DNA of 64,000 nt. It comes from Chrysopilus asiliformis (taxonomy: Eukaryota > Arthropoda > Insecta > Diptera > Rhagionidae). Within the stretch, counting starts at the first letter, position 1. Every line of letters begins with the position of its first letter. Shown piece by piece: positions 1-10,823 of this stretch. The DNA lies in contig OZ035962.1 in assembly GCA_964034945.1 (NCBI GenBank), positions 19,710,530-19,774,529 of the forward strand. Direction: 5' to 3'. Position numbers and translations under genes: made by a program. The notes below the pieces were generated by a model, which saw only the letters and a program-made list of their open reading frames with translations, ran no database searches and was not told the origin of the DNA.

Positions 1-730
1 GTGGCTTTCACAGGGCGGGCGTTTGGTTATAATTTTAACTTCCAACAGCCTATCTTATATCTAACTCAAAAGATGTGGACACCACGAAACTTTCTTATAC
101 ACTTTGAATTAGTACTCTATGAGTAAGAAGATTTTTTGTCGTTGTTTTTTACCAGATATTTCAGAAACCGAATTATTGAAAACTTGTACAAAATTTTGAA
201 ATTTGGTTACTTTGAAATTGAGGCATGCAATCTCACTGTTTTTGGCAAATTGCTAAAAAACTGCTACCTAATTTCTCTCTGGCATGCAAGTTGAACCAAA
301 CATTCATTTTAGTCGATCCATTTCTCAAGTATTTACTGTGGTGGAATCGCGTACGGCGACAGTGATAGTGACTATCACCCGTCAATTTTTTGGGAACTCT
401 GTAGTGTGAAAGTTGTTACAAATTTTGATCAAAAGGGAATCGCAATGTGATGGTATTCTTGTAGTTGTCATTTTTATTCGAAAATTTTGGCCAAAATTAG
501 GCCAATTGTCTGAAAAATGACAGGTGACAGTCACTATCACTTATCACCTTACGTGATTCCACCCCTGGTTTTGCCACTATGTATTTCATCTAACCTAATT
601 TTCAACCCAATTTTACCAAATAGTGGAGATTGCAGGTTTTGATCCCACATGCCTCAATTAAAAACTGGCTACATAAACTTAAAGAATTTCCCGAAAAAAC
701 TTTAAATTATCTAAATTTTGGCAGCAGACC

Positions 731-857
731 TTCAGCAGAATGCTTCAGCAGAATGTTTCAGCAGAATGCTTCAGCAGAATGCTTCAGCAGAATGCTTCAG
801 CAGAATGCTTCAGCAGAATGCTTCAGCAGAATGCTTCAGCAGAATGCTTCAGCAGAA
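731..857 (+). repeat. 13-bp minisatellite, about 10 copies
   Basis: The unit TTCAGCAGAATGC is repeated about 9.8 times with one variant unit (TTTCA). All three frames stay open because 13 is not a multiple of three, so the apparent Gln/Ser/Ala-rich ORFs here are an artefact. Confidence 0.95.
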
Positions 858-1030
858 ATATTACTAACATAAATCGACTCGCCTTAGGTTATCAAGTGAC
901 GGTCTTAAGAGACAGCACTCATATTTATATACCCAAAGATTCTGCTTAACGAAGGAAGGGTGTGTATAACGATAAGTTTTCTCAGATTTGCTGGTGTATA
1001 CAGCATAGTAATGGCCTTGAAGCTTCCTTA

Positions 1031-1236
1031 AGCTCAATTCAGACTAATGATTGCGATTACGACTGCGATTACGATTACGATTATGATTGAGCTTCCTCGA
1101 CCATTGCGATCAAAGCTTTCAAGTCCTTATCGTTGAAAGCCTTAATATCATTGGTTGAGAAGCTTCAATCGTAATCGAAATTGTAATCTCAATTGTAATC
1201 TCAATTGTAATCGCAATCGTTAGTCTGAACTGGGCT
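1031..1236. mobile_element. Foldback MITE, PIF/Harbinger-like (copy 1)
   Basis: Terminal inverted repeats begin AGCTCAATTCAGACTAA on the left and read AGCCCAGTTCAGACTAA inward from the right. It is flanked by TTA at 1028-1030 and 1237-1239, the three-base duplication typical of PIF/Harbinger. Both arms carry degenerate ATTACG/CGTAAT hexamers. No coding capacity. Confidence 0.7.
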
Positions 1237-1415
1237 TTACAAATGAAAAGTTCATATAGCCGACATTTTTTCTAACAAAAAAAGTTGAATGTTTTATAAC
1301 AAAATCTGGCATCAAAACCAGTGTTAATAATTAAATATTGGACACTCAAATAGTGTTTTAAGCTGTCTACAAAAATATGCCAAACTTTTAGGGGAGAAGG
1401 GCTTGCAGTAATGTA

Positions 1416-1745
1416 AACCCTAATGCAGACTAACGATTACGATTATGATTGCTATTACGATTGAAGCTTCTCGACCAATGAGATCAAAGCTTTCATTTTC
1501 TCATTGGTCGGGAAGCTTTAATCGCAATCGTAATCGTAATCGTAATCGTAATCGTAATCGTAATCGTAATCGTAATCGTAATCGTAATCGTAATCGTAAT
1601 CGTAATCGTAATCGTAATCGTAATCGTAATCGTAATCGTAATCGTAATCGTAATCGTAATCGTAATCGTAATCGTAATCGTAATCGTAATCGTAATCGTA
1701 ATCGTAATCGTAATCGTAATCGTAATCGTTAGTCTGAATTGGGCT
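1416..1745. mobile_element. Foldback MITE, PIF/Harbinger-like (copy 2), one arm expanded
   Basis: Same family as the element at 1031-1236. It has ends ACCCTAATGCAGACTAACG / AGCCCAATTCAGACTAACG and a TAA duplication (1413-1415, 1746-1748). The loop holds an inverted pair CTTCTCGACCAATGAG / CTCATTGGTCGGGAAG. The left arm has only about four hexamers while the right arm has grown to a long array. Confidence 0.75.
1531..1728 (+). repeat. Hexanucleotide array (TAATCG)33
   Basis: There are 33 perfect TAATCG units, preceded by two imperfect ones. The length (198 bases) with no interruption indicates recent expansion. The Asn-Arg and Tyr-Asp dipeptide ORFs on the two strands are its translation. Confidence 0.97.
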
Positions 1746-2389
1746 TAATGCTGCTCTGAAATCCCATACAAAAATCATGAAAAAACGGGGCCAAAATACT
1801 AAAATTAGCCCGACGTATTTTATTGCAAATTTTTCAAACAAATGATCGAAATCAAAAACTCTCGCCAAAATCAATACCTTGTCGTGCAAATCGCGTATAT
1901 AAAAGTCAAAAAACAGAAATGTTTAATTGAAGTATGAGTTTTTCAAATGACAGCTATAAGGGAAATTATGGTGTATAAACTCGTAGATGAATTAGGAGGT
2001 GGTAAATATACAAAGATTACTCCTTCGGTAGGCTATCGTATAAGCTCGAGACATTTTGTATTTCTTTTTTTATAGAATTAAGCCTCTATTCATTTTAATT
2101 TAGAAATATTTCTTTTAATAACAAATTATTGCATCGAGGAGCTTAGATAATTCAAATTGGATTTTTTTTAAGTTTAGTTAATATTTGTTTTTTTTTTTCA
2201 TACAGGGCTGTGACTAACTAGAAATAGAATAAGGGTTTCGCTACCATTAGAAGTGCCTAGAATTTTAATATTACCTTACATTAAAAAATTGAAATAACCT
2301 ACTTTTGTGAAGAGGTATTTGATTATTTCTTCCATAAAATAAAATTAGAGGCCACTAGTTATATGTGAAATGCATCTTCATAGGTATGA

Positions 2390-2760
2390 AAAACTTTATG
2401 AAAATGCTTATGAAAAACTCTAATTGTGAGGGACCAATAGTCTTTTTTAATTTGAATTTAGAAAAGGAGCATACGAAAAACAAAATGATTATAGGAGTTT
2501 TAAATATTGTTCATTATCAGTTAATAAACATCTAAAAATGACAGTGAAAATTTTTATAAAAAAATAATTCCATTTGTATGGGGTAGGGGAGAAGAAGTCT
2601 ATAGACCGCATTTTGAGATATGGAAGAGTTATGACACGATGTACCGTTTTCGAGAAAATCGCAAAAAAAACTATTTCTTTTATGTGGGGGAGGTGGGCAG
2701 TTGAGATTTTGATGTGGGAAAGAGTTATGTAAAATCATATTCTAAATACATTTTGCTTTT
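2390..2760 (-). mobile_element. Mini-me-like fragment (interior units)
   Basis: Decayed copy of the interior unit seen many times here, with landmarks (minus strand) TTTTCTCGAAAACGGT, a long run reading TACATAA..CATCAAAAT, and CCATACAAATGGA. There are about two units of roughly 110-150 bases, without recognisable ends. Confidence 0.5.
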
Positions 2761-2779
2761 ATTAATTTTTCGATGTGTA

Positions 2780-3220
2780 ATTTACTCTAAACTTCTTTAC
2801 TAAAATTCGATATCTCAAACCTGTATCGAGATATACCGTTATTTCAAAAAAATCTATTTTTTGTGATTTTTTCAGAATCTTACTGGTGTTGTCTTTCCCG
2901 GTTATCCGCTATCTTCTATGGTTTTTGTCATGTTTTCATTAAAAAGAAAAAAAAGATATAGATTTTTGCGAACTGCTTGCAAACTACGGTATTAAAATCC
3001 TCGGCAATTTTGCTTTTTACTGTAAATCGACATCTTTTAGCCGATAAGATATAATATTTTGTAAAAAAAACATCCTGTTTTTATATAAACTAATATTTTA
3101 TTTGTCGGGTTATAGTGTAAATTAGTGTATTATAGTGTAAATTGTCCCAAACGTAGATTTTGCTTAAGAAAGTCATGTGCTTTGCAGATCAGTTATTTCA
3201 ATGTTGAAAAAAAAATCGTT
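2780..3220. repeat. Dispersed repeat, copy 1
   Basis: Shares segments with 5880-6720 (opposite orientation) and 25490-25670, including AAGAAAGTCATGTGCTTT, ACTGTAAATCGA and ATAAAATACTAG-type strings. Nature unknown; no terminal repeats seen. Confidence 0.45.
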
Positions 3221-4504
3221 CCTGTAATTTTTACAAGATTTTTTGTTTTATCAACATGTTCAGTATCACAATTTACAAAATTTCATGTCAAAACAACAAA
3301 AAAAGCATGTCGGGTAAAAACTGTCAGTTCATATTTTCTTATTGTGGGAAAATTTAGTTATTGGCTTGCATCGAACGAAGAGACGTGACATAGTTTCCTT
3401 TACGGCAAAGACGGTTGCCAAGATATTTAATTAAAGACTCTATTAAACCAAAATCTTTAACTACATTTTTTGGCAGTTTATAGAAATATACGTATATGTA
3501 AAAACTGGTGTTACGCACAAAAGTTGTGCATTGATTTGAGTTAAAAACTTTCATATGCCAAATCGGTTTCTCCTCAAGGAATTTCCCAAACTTTTTCTGG
3601 GTTTTGAATAACTTTGTTAAAGGACTTAGAGAAGCTTCTTTAGTAATGCGACTTTCTTGTTACATCAACTTTATGTTCACATGCATACACTGCTTTGAAC
3701 GAACAAATATTAATGCACATGTAGCGAGTCTTCTTAGCATAAACGTTTCTTCAAAATAGAGAGAACTCTAGGCGCGAATGTATAGTAGACTAGCAATTCA
3801 TAAGACTAGTTGCCGCATTATGTTATGTTCATGAGGACGGCACATACGGGATGAAATTGAATAGAAGAAAATGTGGGATGAGATATAAACTCCATTTTTA
3901 TCACTACGTTGTTAGTCATCGTATATTTTCGAGAGGGTAATATTTGGAATTGCATGTAGTTTAAAACTTTATACGTTTATAATATAACTATGATGTATAA
4001 TGAGCTCAAAAAAAACTTTTATCAGTTTAATCGAATTTCAAAGACCCTAACGTTAAACTGTAATGGAAATTCTATTCAATAAATTGGCAGAATTTGTTAT
4101 ATATGTAGATATAACATAAAGGACTTATTTAACAGATATTTTTCCCTTATTACATGACTATTATATTATTTTATAGAAATTCGATAACATTGTGTCAGCA
4201 TATCAATTTTTAAATTTCATAAGTTTGTGATTGCTTCAGAACTTTTAGCTGATGTCTTCTAAGATAAGAGTTTCAATACCTACCTCAACATCTTCTAAAT
4301 TTCAATATCTTCTAAGTACGATTTTTAGAAATTTAAAAGGTATGTCTACTTTAATATGTAAGCTTGGGTGTGGATTAAACAATTAATAAAAATTGATGAA
4401 ATAATGCTGATTAAGGTTTAGTAAACAACGAAATTAAGATTTAGAAAAAAAACTAAGACTTTTTATTATATTTAAAAAAAAACACAAAAAATATACCAAT
4501 AATC

Positions 4505-4734
4505 ATATGAAAAACTACAATTTCTAGAGGCCGATCGTCAAATACTCTGTATGAGGGCAAAAAAAATTATGAAAAAATTCATTTGTATAAACACATTTTT
4601 TTGTCATTATAAATTTTTTGATCTGATGCACCGTTTCCGAGAAAATCGCAAAAAATCTATTTCATTTATGTAAAGGAGTGGGTTGTATTGGTTCGATTGG
4701 ATTTTGATGTAGGGAAAAGTTATGTAAAATCATA
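4505..4734 (-). mobile_element. Mini-me-like fragment, host of a nested insertion
   Basis: On the minus strand it matches the 20.0-20.5 kb copy, including CAGAGTATTTGACGATC and the CTCGGAAACGGTGCATCAG unit. The copy is interrupted at 4735 and resumes at 5846, where ACCATTTTTCGATGTG corresponds to 2760-2780. Confidence 0.55.
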
Positions 4735-5845
4735 CCCAAGTAACAATTTGAGGTTACATTCCGGTTAAGAAACGTACAGTGTGACCTCGGTAAACGCAAC
4801 CCTCGAAGAACGCAACTCCTCGGTTAACGCAACACCTAACATTTTACACTGTTGACTCAATAAACGCAGCTTCCAAATAAGGTTGACTCGATTAACGCAA
4901 CTTTTTTGTAGTCTGATACTTTTTCGACCAAAAAAACATAAAAAATAGTTACAGGAAATCTTTTATTGACTTTATTCTCTGTTCCTTGCTTTTAGTTATT
5001 AAAGAATGGCTGTTACAAAACAAGTCTGTGCCTATAAAAACAAAAAACACACGAAAACTAAAATTGGCAAGCAATCGGACAATTTGTGTATTGCGAAATT
5101 ATAAACTCTCAAAGTGGAATTTTTGAATTGGATCATAATGCATATTCCAGTTGAATTTTTTTGAGGCTAATCCGACTGAACTTTGATGTATGAAAAACTT
5201 GGTGTAAATACTTTTGCAGTATTTACTATTTATTTAGTATTGTAAATAATTTTGCAGCGTAAAAACTACGTTACAAATGGTAGAGATTTTATCATATTTT
5301 TGGAGCTATTATATTGTTTAAGAACTTATGTTTCCCTTTTTGACATATAATGTTGTGACTCGCTTAACAAGTTCGTGACATCGTGTACCACTGGTGGTAC
5401 ATGTACACGTACAGTTTCTTTAAAACCGCGCGAGTAAATAGTGCGGTAGTTTTTTTGTGGAAGTAATATAAAAACACGCACCGTGTACCACCGATGGCGC
5501 ACAACCGCCAGAAAACAAATCGCTAGTGTACCACCCGTGGTCCAAATGTAAAAAAAGTTGAAAAAGCAAATGTCACGAACGTGTTAACGCAACTGACTCG
5601 GTTGTTGCAACAGGCTCTGTCTACTATAGTTGCGATTATCGAGGTCACACTGTATTTGAAACCATTGTAACAAAACCCAAAAGTTTCACATTTGGTTTCT
5701 GTAACCTTTCAGATACCCCCATTTAGAAGCTGGTTTCAAAATAACCATTTTTGGCGGGTATATTCGGAAACCATCTAAAATGTAACCAAAATATAACCTA
5801 ACTTGAAGGTTTTTTTGTAACCACGGTTACAAATTGTTTCTTGGG
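4735..5845. mobile_element. TIR element (CCCAAGAAACAATTTG ends), interrupted
   Basis: Ends are CCCAAGTAACAATTTG and its inverted near-copy CAAATTGTTTCTTGGG, flanked by TA on both sides (4733-4734, 5846-5847), as in Tc1/mariner-type insertions. Without the inner pogo-like element it is 233 bases. A related uninterrupted copy lies at 50598-50825 and a degenerate one at 31344-31428. No coding capacity. Confidence 0.7.
4777..5652. mobile_element. Pogo-like non-autonomous element
   Basis: Ends CAGTGTGACCTCGGTAAACG and CGATTATCGAGGTCACACTG, with TA at 4775-4776 and 5653-5654. Subterminal motifs (AACGCAAC, TTGACTCGATTAACGCAAC) repeat in both orientations. The paralogous site at 50.63 kb reads ACGTATTTG without the insert, proving the borders. 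The 876 bases carry no intact transposase. Confidence 0.85.
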
Positions 5846-5879
5846 TATGCTAAAACCATTTTTCGATGTGACTAATAAT

Positions 5880-6720
5880 TTTCGAGACAAATATATTCTT
5901 AAAACATAATTTTTATTTTAATAAATTTTTATCACAACACAATATTTCAAAGTAAATCAAAAGGAAATATCTGATGTGAACAGCACATGACTTTCTTATA
6001 CAAAATCCACGTTTCTGTACAATTTACCTGACAAATAAAATACTAGTTTACATAAAAATGTGAATTTTTTTTTACGAAATCTGAAATATCTATATAAGCG
6101 TAAAAGATATCGATTCACTGTAAAAGGCAAAAATGTAGAGAACTTTAATTTAATTCTGCCATTAACACTCTAACTGCCACGTCAGTCAAAAAGACCTGAC
6201 ACCTAATTGTACACAACGGCCACAATGAAAATTATTAAAGTGTTCGCTGCAACCGCAACGATTTTTTGTAGTTGCACACATTTTATGGTAATAAAATAAC
6301 ATTTAGGTATAATTTTGTTTCAATTTTTTTTTCTCTTAGTGCCTTTTTGACTGAACTAAATATTCGGAAAAGGCTTAAAACTGTAGTGGCAGTTAGAGTG
6401 TTAACTGTTTTTTTTTTTTTTTTTTTTTTGAAAAACCGTTAGTTTGCAAGCAATTCGCAAAAATATATTTTTTTAAATTGATTTCTTGTCAACGGTAAAA
6501 TATATCGGATAACGGTAACAGACAAAATTATGGCAAACATTATTCGATTAAATTATTCATAAAAAAATACCCGTATAAAAACCCGGTTTTTTTCGAAGTA
6601 CTCCCAAAAAAACTGTTTTTTTTTTAAATAATTGTATGTCTCGATAACGGCTTGAGAGACGGAATTCTAGTAAGGTATAAATATGTAGAAAATTTTATTA
6701 CCTTCAACTTTTGTTATACA
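5880..6720. repeat. Dispersed repeat, copy 2, with piggyBac-like insert
   Basis: Related to 2780-3220 and 25490-25670, with shared AGAAAGTCATGTGC (minus strand) and CAAAAATGTAGA..TAATTCTGCCA. It is split by the TTAA element at 6166-6400. Confidence 0.45.
6166..6400. mobile_element. PiggyBac-like MITE, copy 1
   Basis: TIRs CACTCTAACTGCCACG / GTGGCAGTTAGAGTG flanked by TTAA on both sides (6162-6165, 6401-6404), the piggyBac target. An inner inverted pair (GTCAGTCAAAAAG / CTTTTTGACTGA) lies subterminally. The empty paralogue at about 25.49 kb has GCCATTGACTG at the corresponding point. Confidence 0.75.
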
Positions 6721-6904
6721 TAAGACCACTATAGAAACGCGTTGTTTCGGAGTAAACAAAAAAAGACTTCCAGTGAATTGTTGACTCCCTTGTGGAGTTA
6801 ATCCAAAATTGAGATCAAAACGGTGTTAAAATGAATGTTTAGCTCCTTAAAACAGAAATGTCAAAATAACTTCGCTCTACGGTGTTAAATTTTGCTGAAT
6901 AACA

Positions 6905-8960
6905 CTGCGAGGTGCTTATTTCTAGCTATGTTTTGAGGCGGCGTGTTTGCGCCCACCAAATCCTACCCACCCTATTGCCCAACCCCTCTCCTACTATCTT
7001 CTGACCCGTTGGAGCAATTTTGACACGTTTTGCGCCACTGGGTAGGTTTGCTTTTTTTTTTTGATCCACAAAACCTATTTTTTCTCTTTCCTTGCTGTAA
7101 ACCGCTTTCCTGATGTCTTGTGAACCTTAAGACCATTTTGTCGGAGTTTGAGCAAACAAAACAAAATACAATTAGTGCTCATATTATAATAAGTTGGAAT
7201 AATTTCAAACCGATGTTTAAAATAGTCAGGAATATCTATTAGAATCGTATATATAGTTTAATGTATTTTATCAACATTGTTTCGAAAAGAAGAACAATAC
7301 TTATTACACCCGTAATAAGTGAAACCATAAATCTTCAATACTCAGACTTTTGTGTTCATTTACAAAAATTAAAAAAAAGTATGAAACTTTCATTAAAGTA
7401 CAAAACTATAACCATTTCCATTGAAAAGCAAACACATATAAGAGTCTCACTTATACTGAATATAGCTTTCAAATATAAGCAAAAAAATATTTTATGTTTA
7501 AAATGTGGAAAAATCAGAAACAAAAGGAGAAAAAATTGCACAAAAAAGTGATCCATTAATGCATTTGCTATGTCGGGAAGTTAAATTTTAATATTGTTGT
7601 ATGTATGTGTTAATGTTGCAATATTCCTGGCGTTATGCATTTTTTAGTGTGGATTTCGTACAAAGGTCACAAAAAATTTACATAAATGAGTGATTTTTTT
7701 TAAGGCCTGAACACCCCCGTTGGGTTAAAATTAATTTGGGAAGAACACAACAAATTTGTGTCGGAGCGAAATTTAAACTCAATTTTAAAATGGGTTTTAT
7801 TAAAAATAAAACTCTCATATGACGGCCGAATAAAATGAAGCAATAAGTTCAGCTTTAGTTTGGTAACATAAATTTAAAATTAAAGTAGTTTAAAAAATTT
7901 GGTAATAAATTGTTACGTAGGTCGTTCTTCATTACGAAAAGGATAAAAAAATCTTTCAAACGTACATTTTGTCATACCACACGTAAAAAAAAATATGGGA
8001 CTGTTCCACCAAAATTGCATGCTCCAGTGCCATATTTATGGGGAAAAACGGCATAGTGACCAAATATGGGAGTGATTCCTATAATAAAATTTTAACAGTT
8101 CCTAAATTTCGTCCGGAGGGCCACTCTTCGCTTCTGATGAAATCATGAATTTGATTTTCAAGCAATTTTTGTGGTCATTTGGCAATTATGAGCCAGAGCT
8201 GAATTCTGTTGGAAATTCCACTCCTCATTTGTGAATAAGTTTTCGTTTAAATGCTTCACTATACATTTCAAAAAGTTTCTTGAGAAGCTTTGGCTCACAT
8301 TTGCACCCCTTTTTAACAAAAATAACGCGAAATCGATTTACATGACTTCATGCCTTCAAAAGTCTGCCCTAGTCCTGAAGCTGTTCAACTATAGATCCGT
8401 TGGACTGTAGAGAGCATAATTTGCCAAAAAGACACCAAAATGTTGAGTCTTTGAAGAAGGATTTGACCCAAAACATTGGACAACTCTCTAAAAGATCGAG
8501 CATGCATTTTGCAGCCCTGTTAAATCCGTCGTTTGAGGAGTGGTGTTAAATCAAATGTCGGCCTTTTCGAAAAATATGTTGTATGATTTGTAGCTATTGA
8601 GTGGCTATTTATTATTTATTGAGCAAAAATTTTTCAAAAATATCAGTACGTTCTCATATGGCATCAATTTTTCCTTGTATTAGGACTTATGACTAGATTA
8701 TGTGAGGCGTTGAGAGCAAAAGTGATCCAAGCCACATAATCGAGTTTGCAGCTTTTCCACTTTTGTGTAAATTTTTGGAAAAAAATGTGTGTGGACTTTA
8801 TTACTCAATGTTGAAAAGTTCTTTTGTGCATCCAAACATTTTTATCTAAAAAGACACTCGCAATAGTGATTCAAACACAAAAAAATTCACGATTTCGACA
8901 TGTGGGTTGGGCCACTCTTACTCTGAGAGCCTCATGTATAGTAAAAAATTCAAAAAAATG
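6905..8960. other. Unassigned AT-rich stretch
   Basis: No gene, TIR or tandem array is visible. ORFs at 7261-7556 overlap on both strands and are lysine/phenylalanine-rich chance frames. The 8100-8700 part is less AT-rich and could be decayed transposon coding sequence, but no motif survives. Confidence 0.4.
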
Positions 8961-8966
8961 TTTTTA

Positions 8967-9440
8967 CAGTGTGACCTCGATAATCGCAACTATAGTGGCC
9001 AGAGCGTGTTGCGTTAACCGAGTCAGTTGCGATAACCGAGTCAGTACTGATATGTTTCAAAAAAAAAGAAACAAAAGCAATTAAACAACATTCTATAACT
9101 GAACAAAAGTTTTATTTCATTAACATTTTTTTAAACAAAACATAACTATGATTTTTTGAAAATTAGTTTTTGGTAAAAAATCCCGATATTTTTGTTTGTT
9201 TTTTGTTGCCACAGACTTGTTTTGTGATAGCCATTTCTTTAATAAATAAAAACAAGGAACAGAGAATAAAGTCAATAAAAGATTTCCTGTAACTATTTTT
9301 TATCTTTTTTTGGCCGAAACCTTATTCGAGTCAACCTTATTTGGAAGTTGCGTTTATTGAGTCAACAGTGTAAAATGTTAGGTGTTGCGTTAACCGAGGA
9401 GTTGCGTTCTTCGAGGGTTGCGTTTATTGAGGTCACACTG
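8967..9440. mobile_element. Pogo-like non-autonomous element, second copy
   Basis: Same ends as the 4777 element (CAGTGTGACCTCGATAATCG at left, TTGAGGTCACACTG at right), TA at 8965-8966 and 9441-9442. It is inverted relative to the first copy and shorter through internal deletion. Subterminal AACCTTATTTGGAAGTTGCG matches 4870-4890. Confidence 0.85.
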
Positions 9441-9567
9441 TATTAAAAAAAATGTAAGTAAAAAGAAAAAAAAATTTTTTTAGGTGCTGTGTATCAGAAA
9501 TAAAAGTGAGATAAATCATAAAAAATAAAATAAAATAAATGTTTATCTCGCTTTTATTTCGGATACA

Positions 9568-10601
9568 CACGGTAAAAACTGGAGTCTAATTTTAAGACTT
9601 TTTCCTTCTATTTTTTAAACTTTTGAAAGTTTAGTGGAATTTTAAACTATTTTCTCTATTTTTAAAACTTTTTGAAAGTTTAGAGTATATTTTAGTCGAA
9701 AAGTTTAATATTTAGTGAGTTTCGGTTTATTTTTAAGACTATAGTTTAAAAAGTAAACTTTTTCTTTCTTAAAAATTTGTTTTAAACCTCTCCGCCTTAT
9801 TTTTAGACTTTTAATCGAAATATTAGACCTATAAGTTTGAGAACTAAACCTTGTAAGTTTTACTTCAATTCGGATAAAATTGAATTAAACTTTTTGTCTA
9901 ATATTTAGTCTTTTCAGTTTATTTTTCTTTTTCAAATTCATCAGTCGGTCGGTCAATTTTTAGAAAAGTCGCGATGCTCGAATTCGACTTTTCGGTCTAA
10001 AAACAAAACTTCAAAGTCTACAATTTATTCAGTTTTAGAAAATTGTGACTACTTTTTAATCATTTCAGCCTATAATTAAAACTCATTATTCTAAAATTTA
10101 GAAAGTAAAGTCTGGAATTGGTTTATTTTAGAAGTCTGAGTATATTTTCTATACATATTAATCTAAAATTAAGGATTTAATTTGCGGGCGTGGATGGCTC
10201 AGTCAACTAAGTGCTTGCCTTGTGATCCAAAGAGCAGTGGTTCAAATCCCACTCAGGGCAAAAATAATTCGGCTTGAATTTGAATTTGGAACTTTTCTGC
10301 TCATGGACCTAAACACTTCGGCATTAGAGGCAATTTCCCTAAGCTCCTGGCATAAACATAAAAAAAATGGTTTGAAATTTAAACTTCGAAGTCTAAATTT
10401 GAGTCAGTTTTAGAAAATTGTAACTACTTTTTAGTAATTTCAGTTTGAAATTAAAACTTTTAAGTCTTAAATTTAGACCGGATAATACTATTTAAAAGGA
10501 AAATAATTTCAAATTTTTAAAGTTTGATTTTTAGGCTCAAAAAGGTGTTGACCTATATGTAGGAAAAAAAGTCTTAAAATTAGACTCCAGTTTTTACCGT
10601 G
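9568..10601. mobile_element. 1.03 kb TIR element (CACGGTAAAAACTGG ends)
   Basis: Near-perfect 36-base inverted ends start CACGGTAAAAACTGGAGTC. The interior is rich in AAAACTTT/TTTAGACT motifs repeated many times in both orientations, and holds a SINE at 10184. No transposase frame. A possible ACA duplication flanks it. Confidence 0.65.
10184..10368 (+). mobile_element. tRNA-derived SINE (family 1), with promoter head
   Basis: The head has a pol III A box (TGGCTCAGTCA) and B box (GGTTCAAATCC) at tRNA-like spacing. The putative acceptor ends (GGGCGTG and CAGGGCA) do not pair and the T-loop is one base too long, so it is not a working tRNA. The body ends CGGCATTAGAGG..CCCTAAGCTCCTGGC and an A-rich tail; the same body end occurs at 18.84 kb and, inverted, at 32.94 kb. 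Confidence 0.65.
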
Positions 10602-10744
10602 AACAGTGCCCCAAAATTTATTCATTTTTCTTTTCTTTTTTTAATAAAAGCTTTTAAATTTTCTTTTAAATTTATTTTTATTTTGAAAAAAAGTTTTAAA
10701 AAAATGCCTTTTTTATAGAAATGTACTAAAAAAATTATATTTTT

Positions 10745-10823
10745 TGGGCGTTTGGTATCGGAAATAAAAGCGAGATAAAAGCATAAAAAATAAAACAATT
10801 ATTTAACTCACTTTTATTTCTGA
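10745..10823. mobile_element. GTGTATCAG-type MITE fragment
   Basis: TTGGTATCGGAAATAAAAGC and CACTTTTATTTCTGA face each other around an A/T-rich loop. The right end is cut by the Helitron that starts at 10824. Confidence 0.6.

Larger units (their letters stand above)
9484..10620. mobile_element. GTGTATCAG-type foldback MITE, interrupted
   Basis: The palindrome has arms TGTGTATCAGAAATAAAAG and CGCTTTTATTTCGGATACAC. The right end is displaced to about 10602-10620 (ACAGTGCCCC) by the element at 9568. Other family members are at 10745, 29491, 38494 and 49392. Arms of about 30 bases meet around a short A/T-rich loop. Confidence 0.55.

Noticed and set aside
1445..1889. ORFs of Asn-Arg and Tyr-Asp dipeptides on opposite strands
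   Set aside because: Direct translations of the TAATCG array; no promoter, no other composition and identical frames on both strands.
10184..10260. Functional tRNA gene
   Set aside because: A and B boxes are present, but the acceptor ends do not pair, the T-loop is wrong and a SINE body follows.
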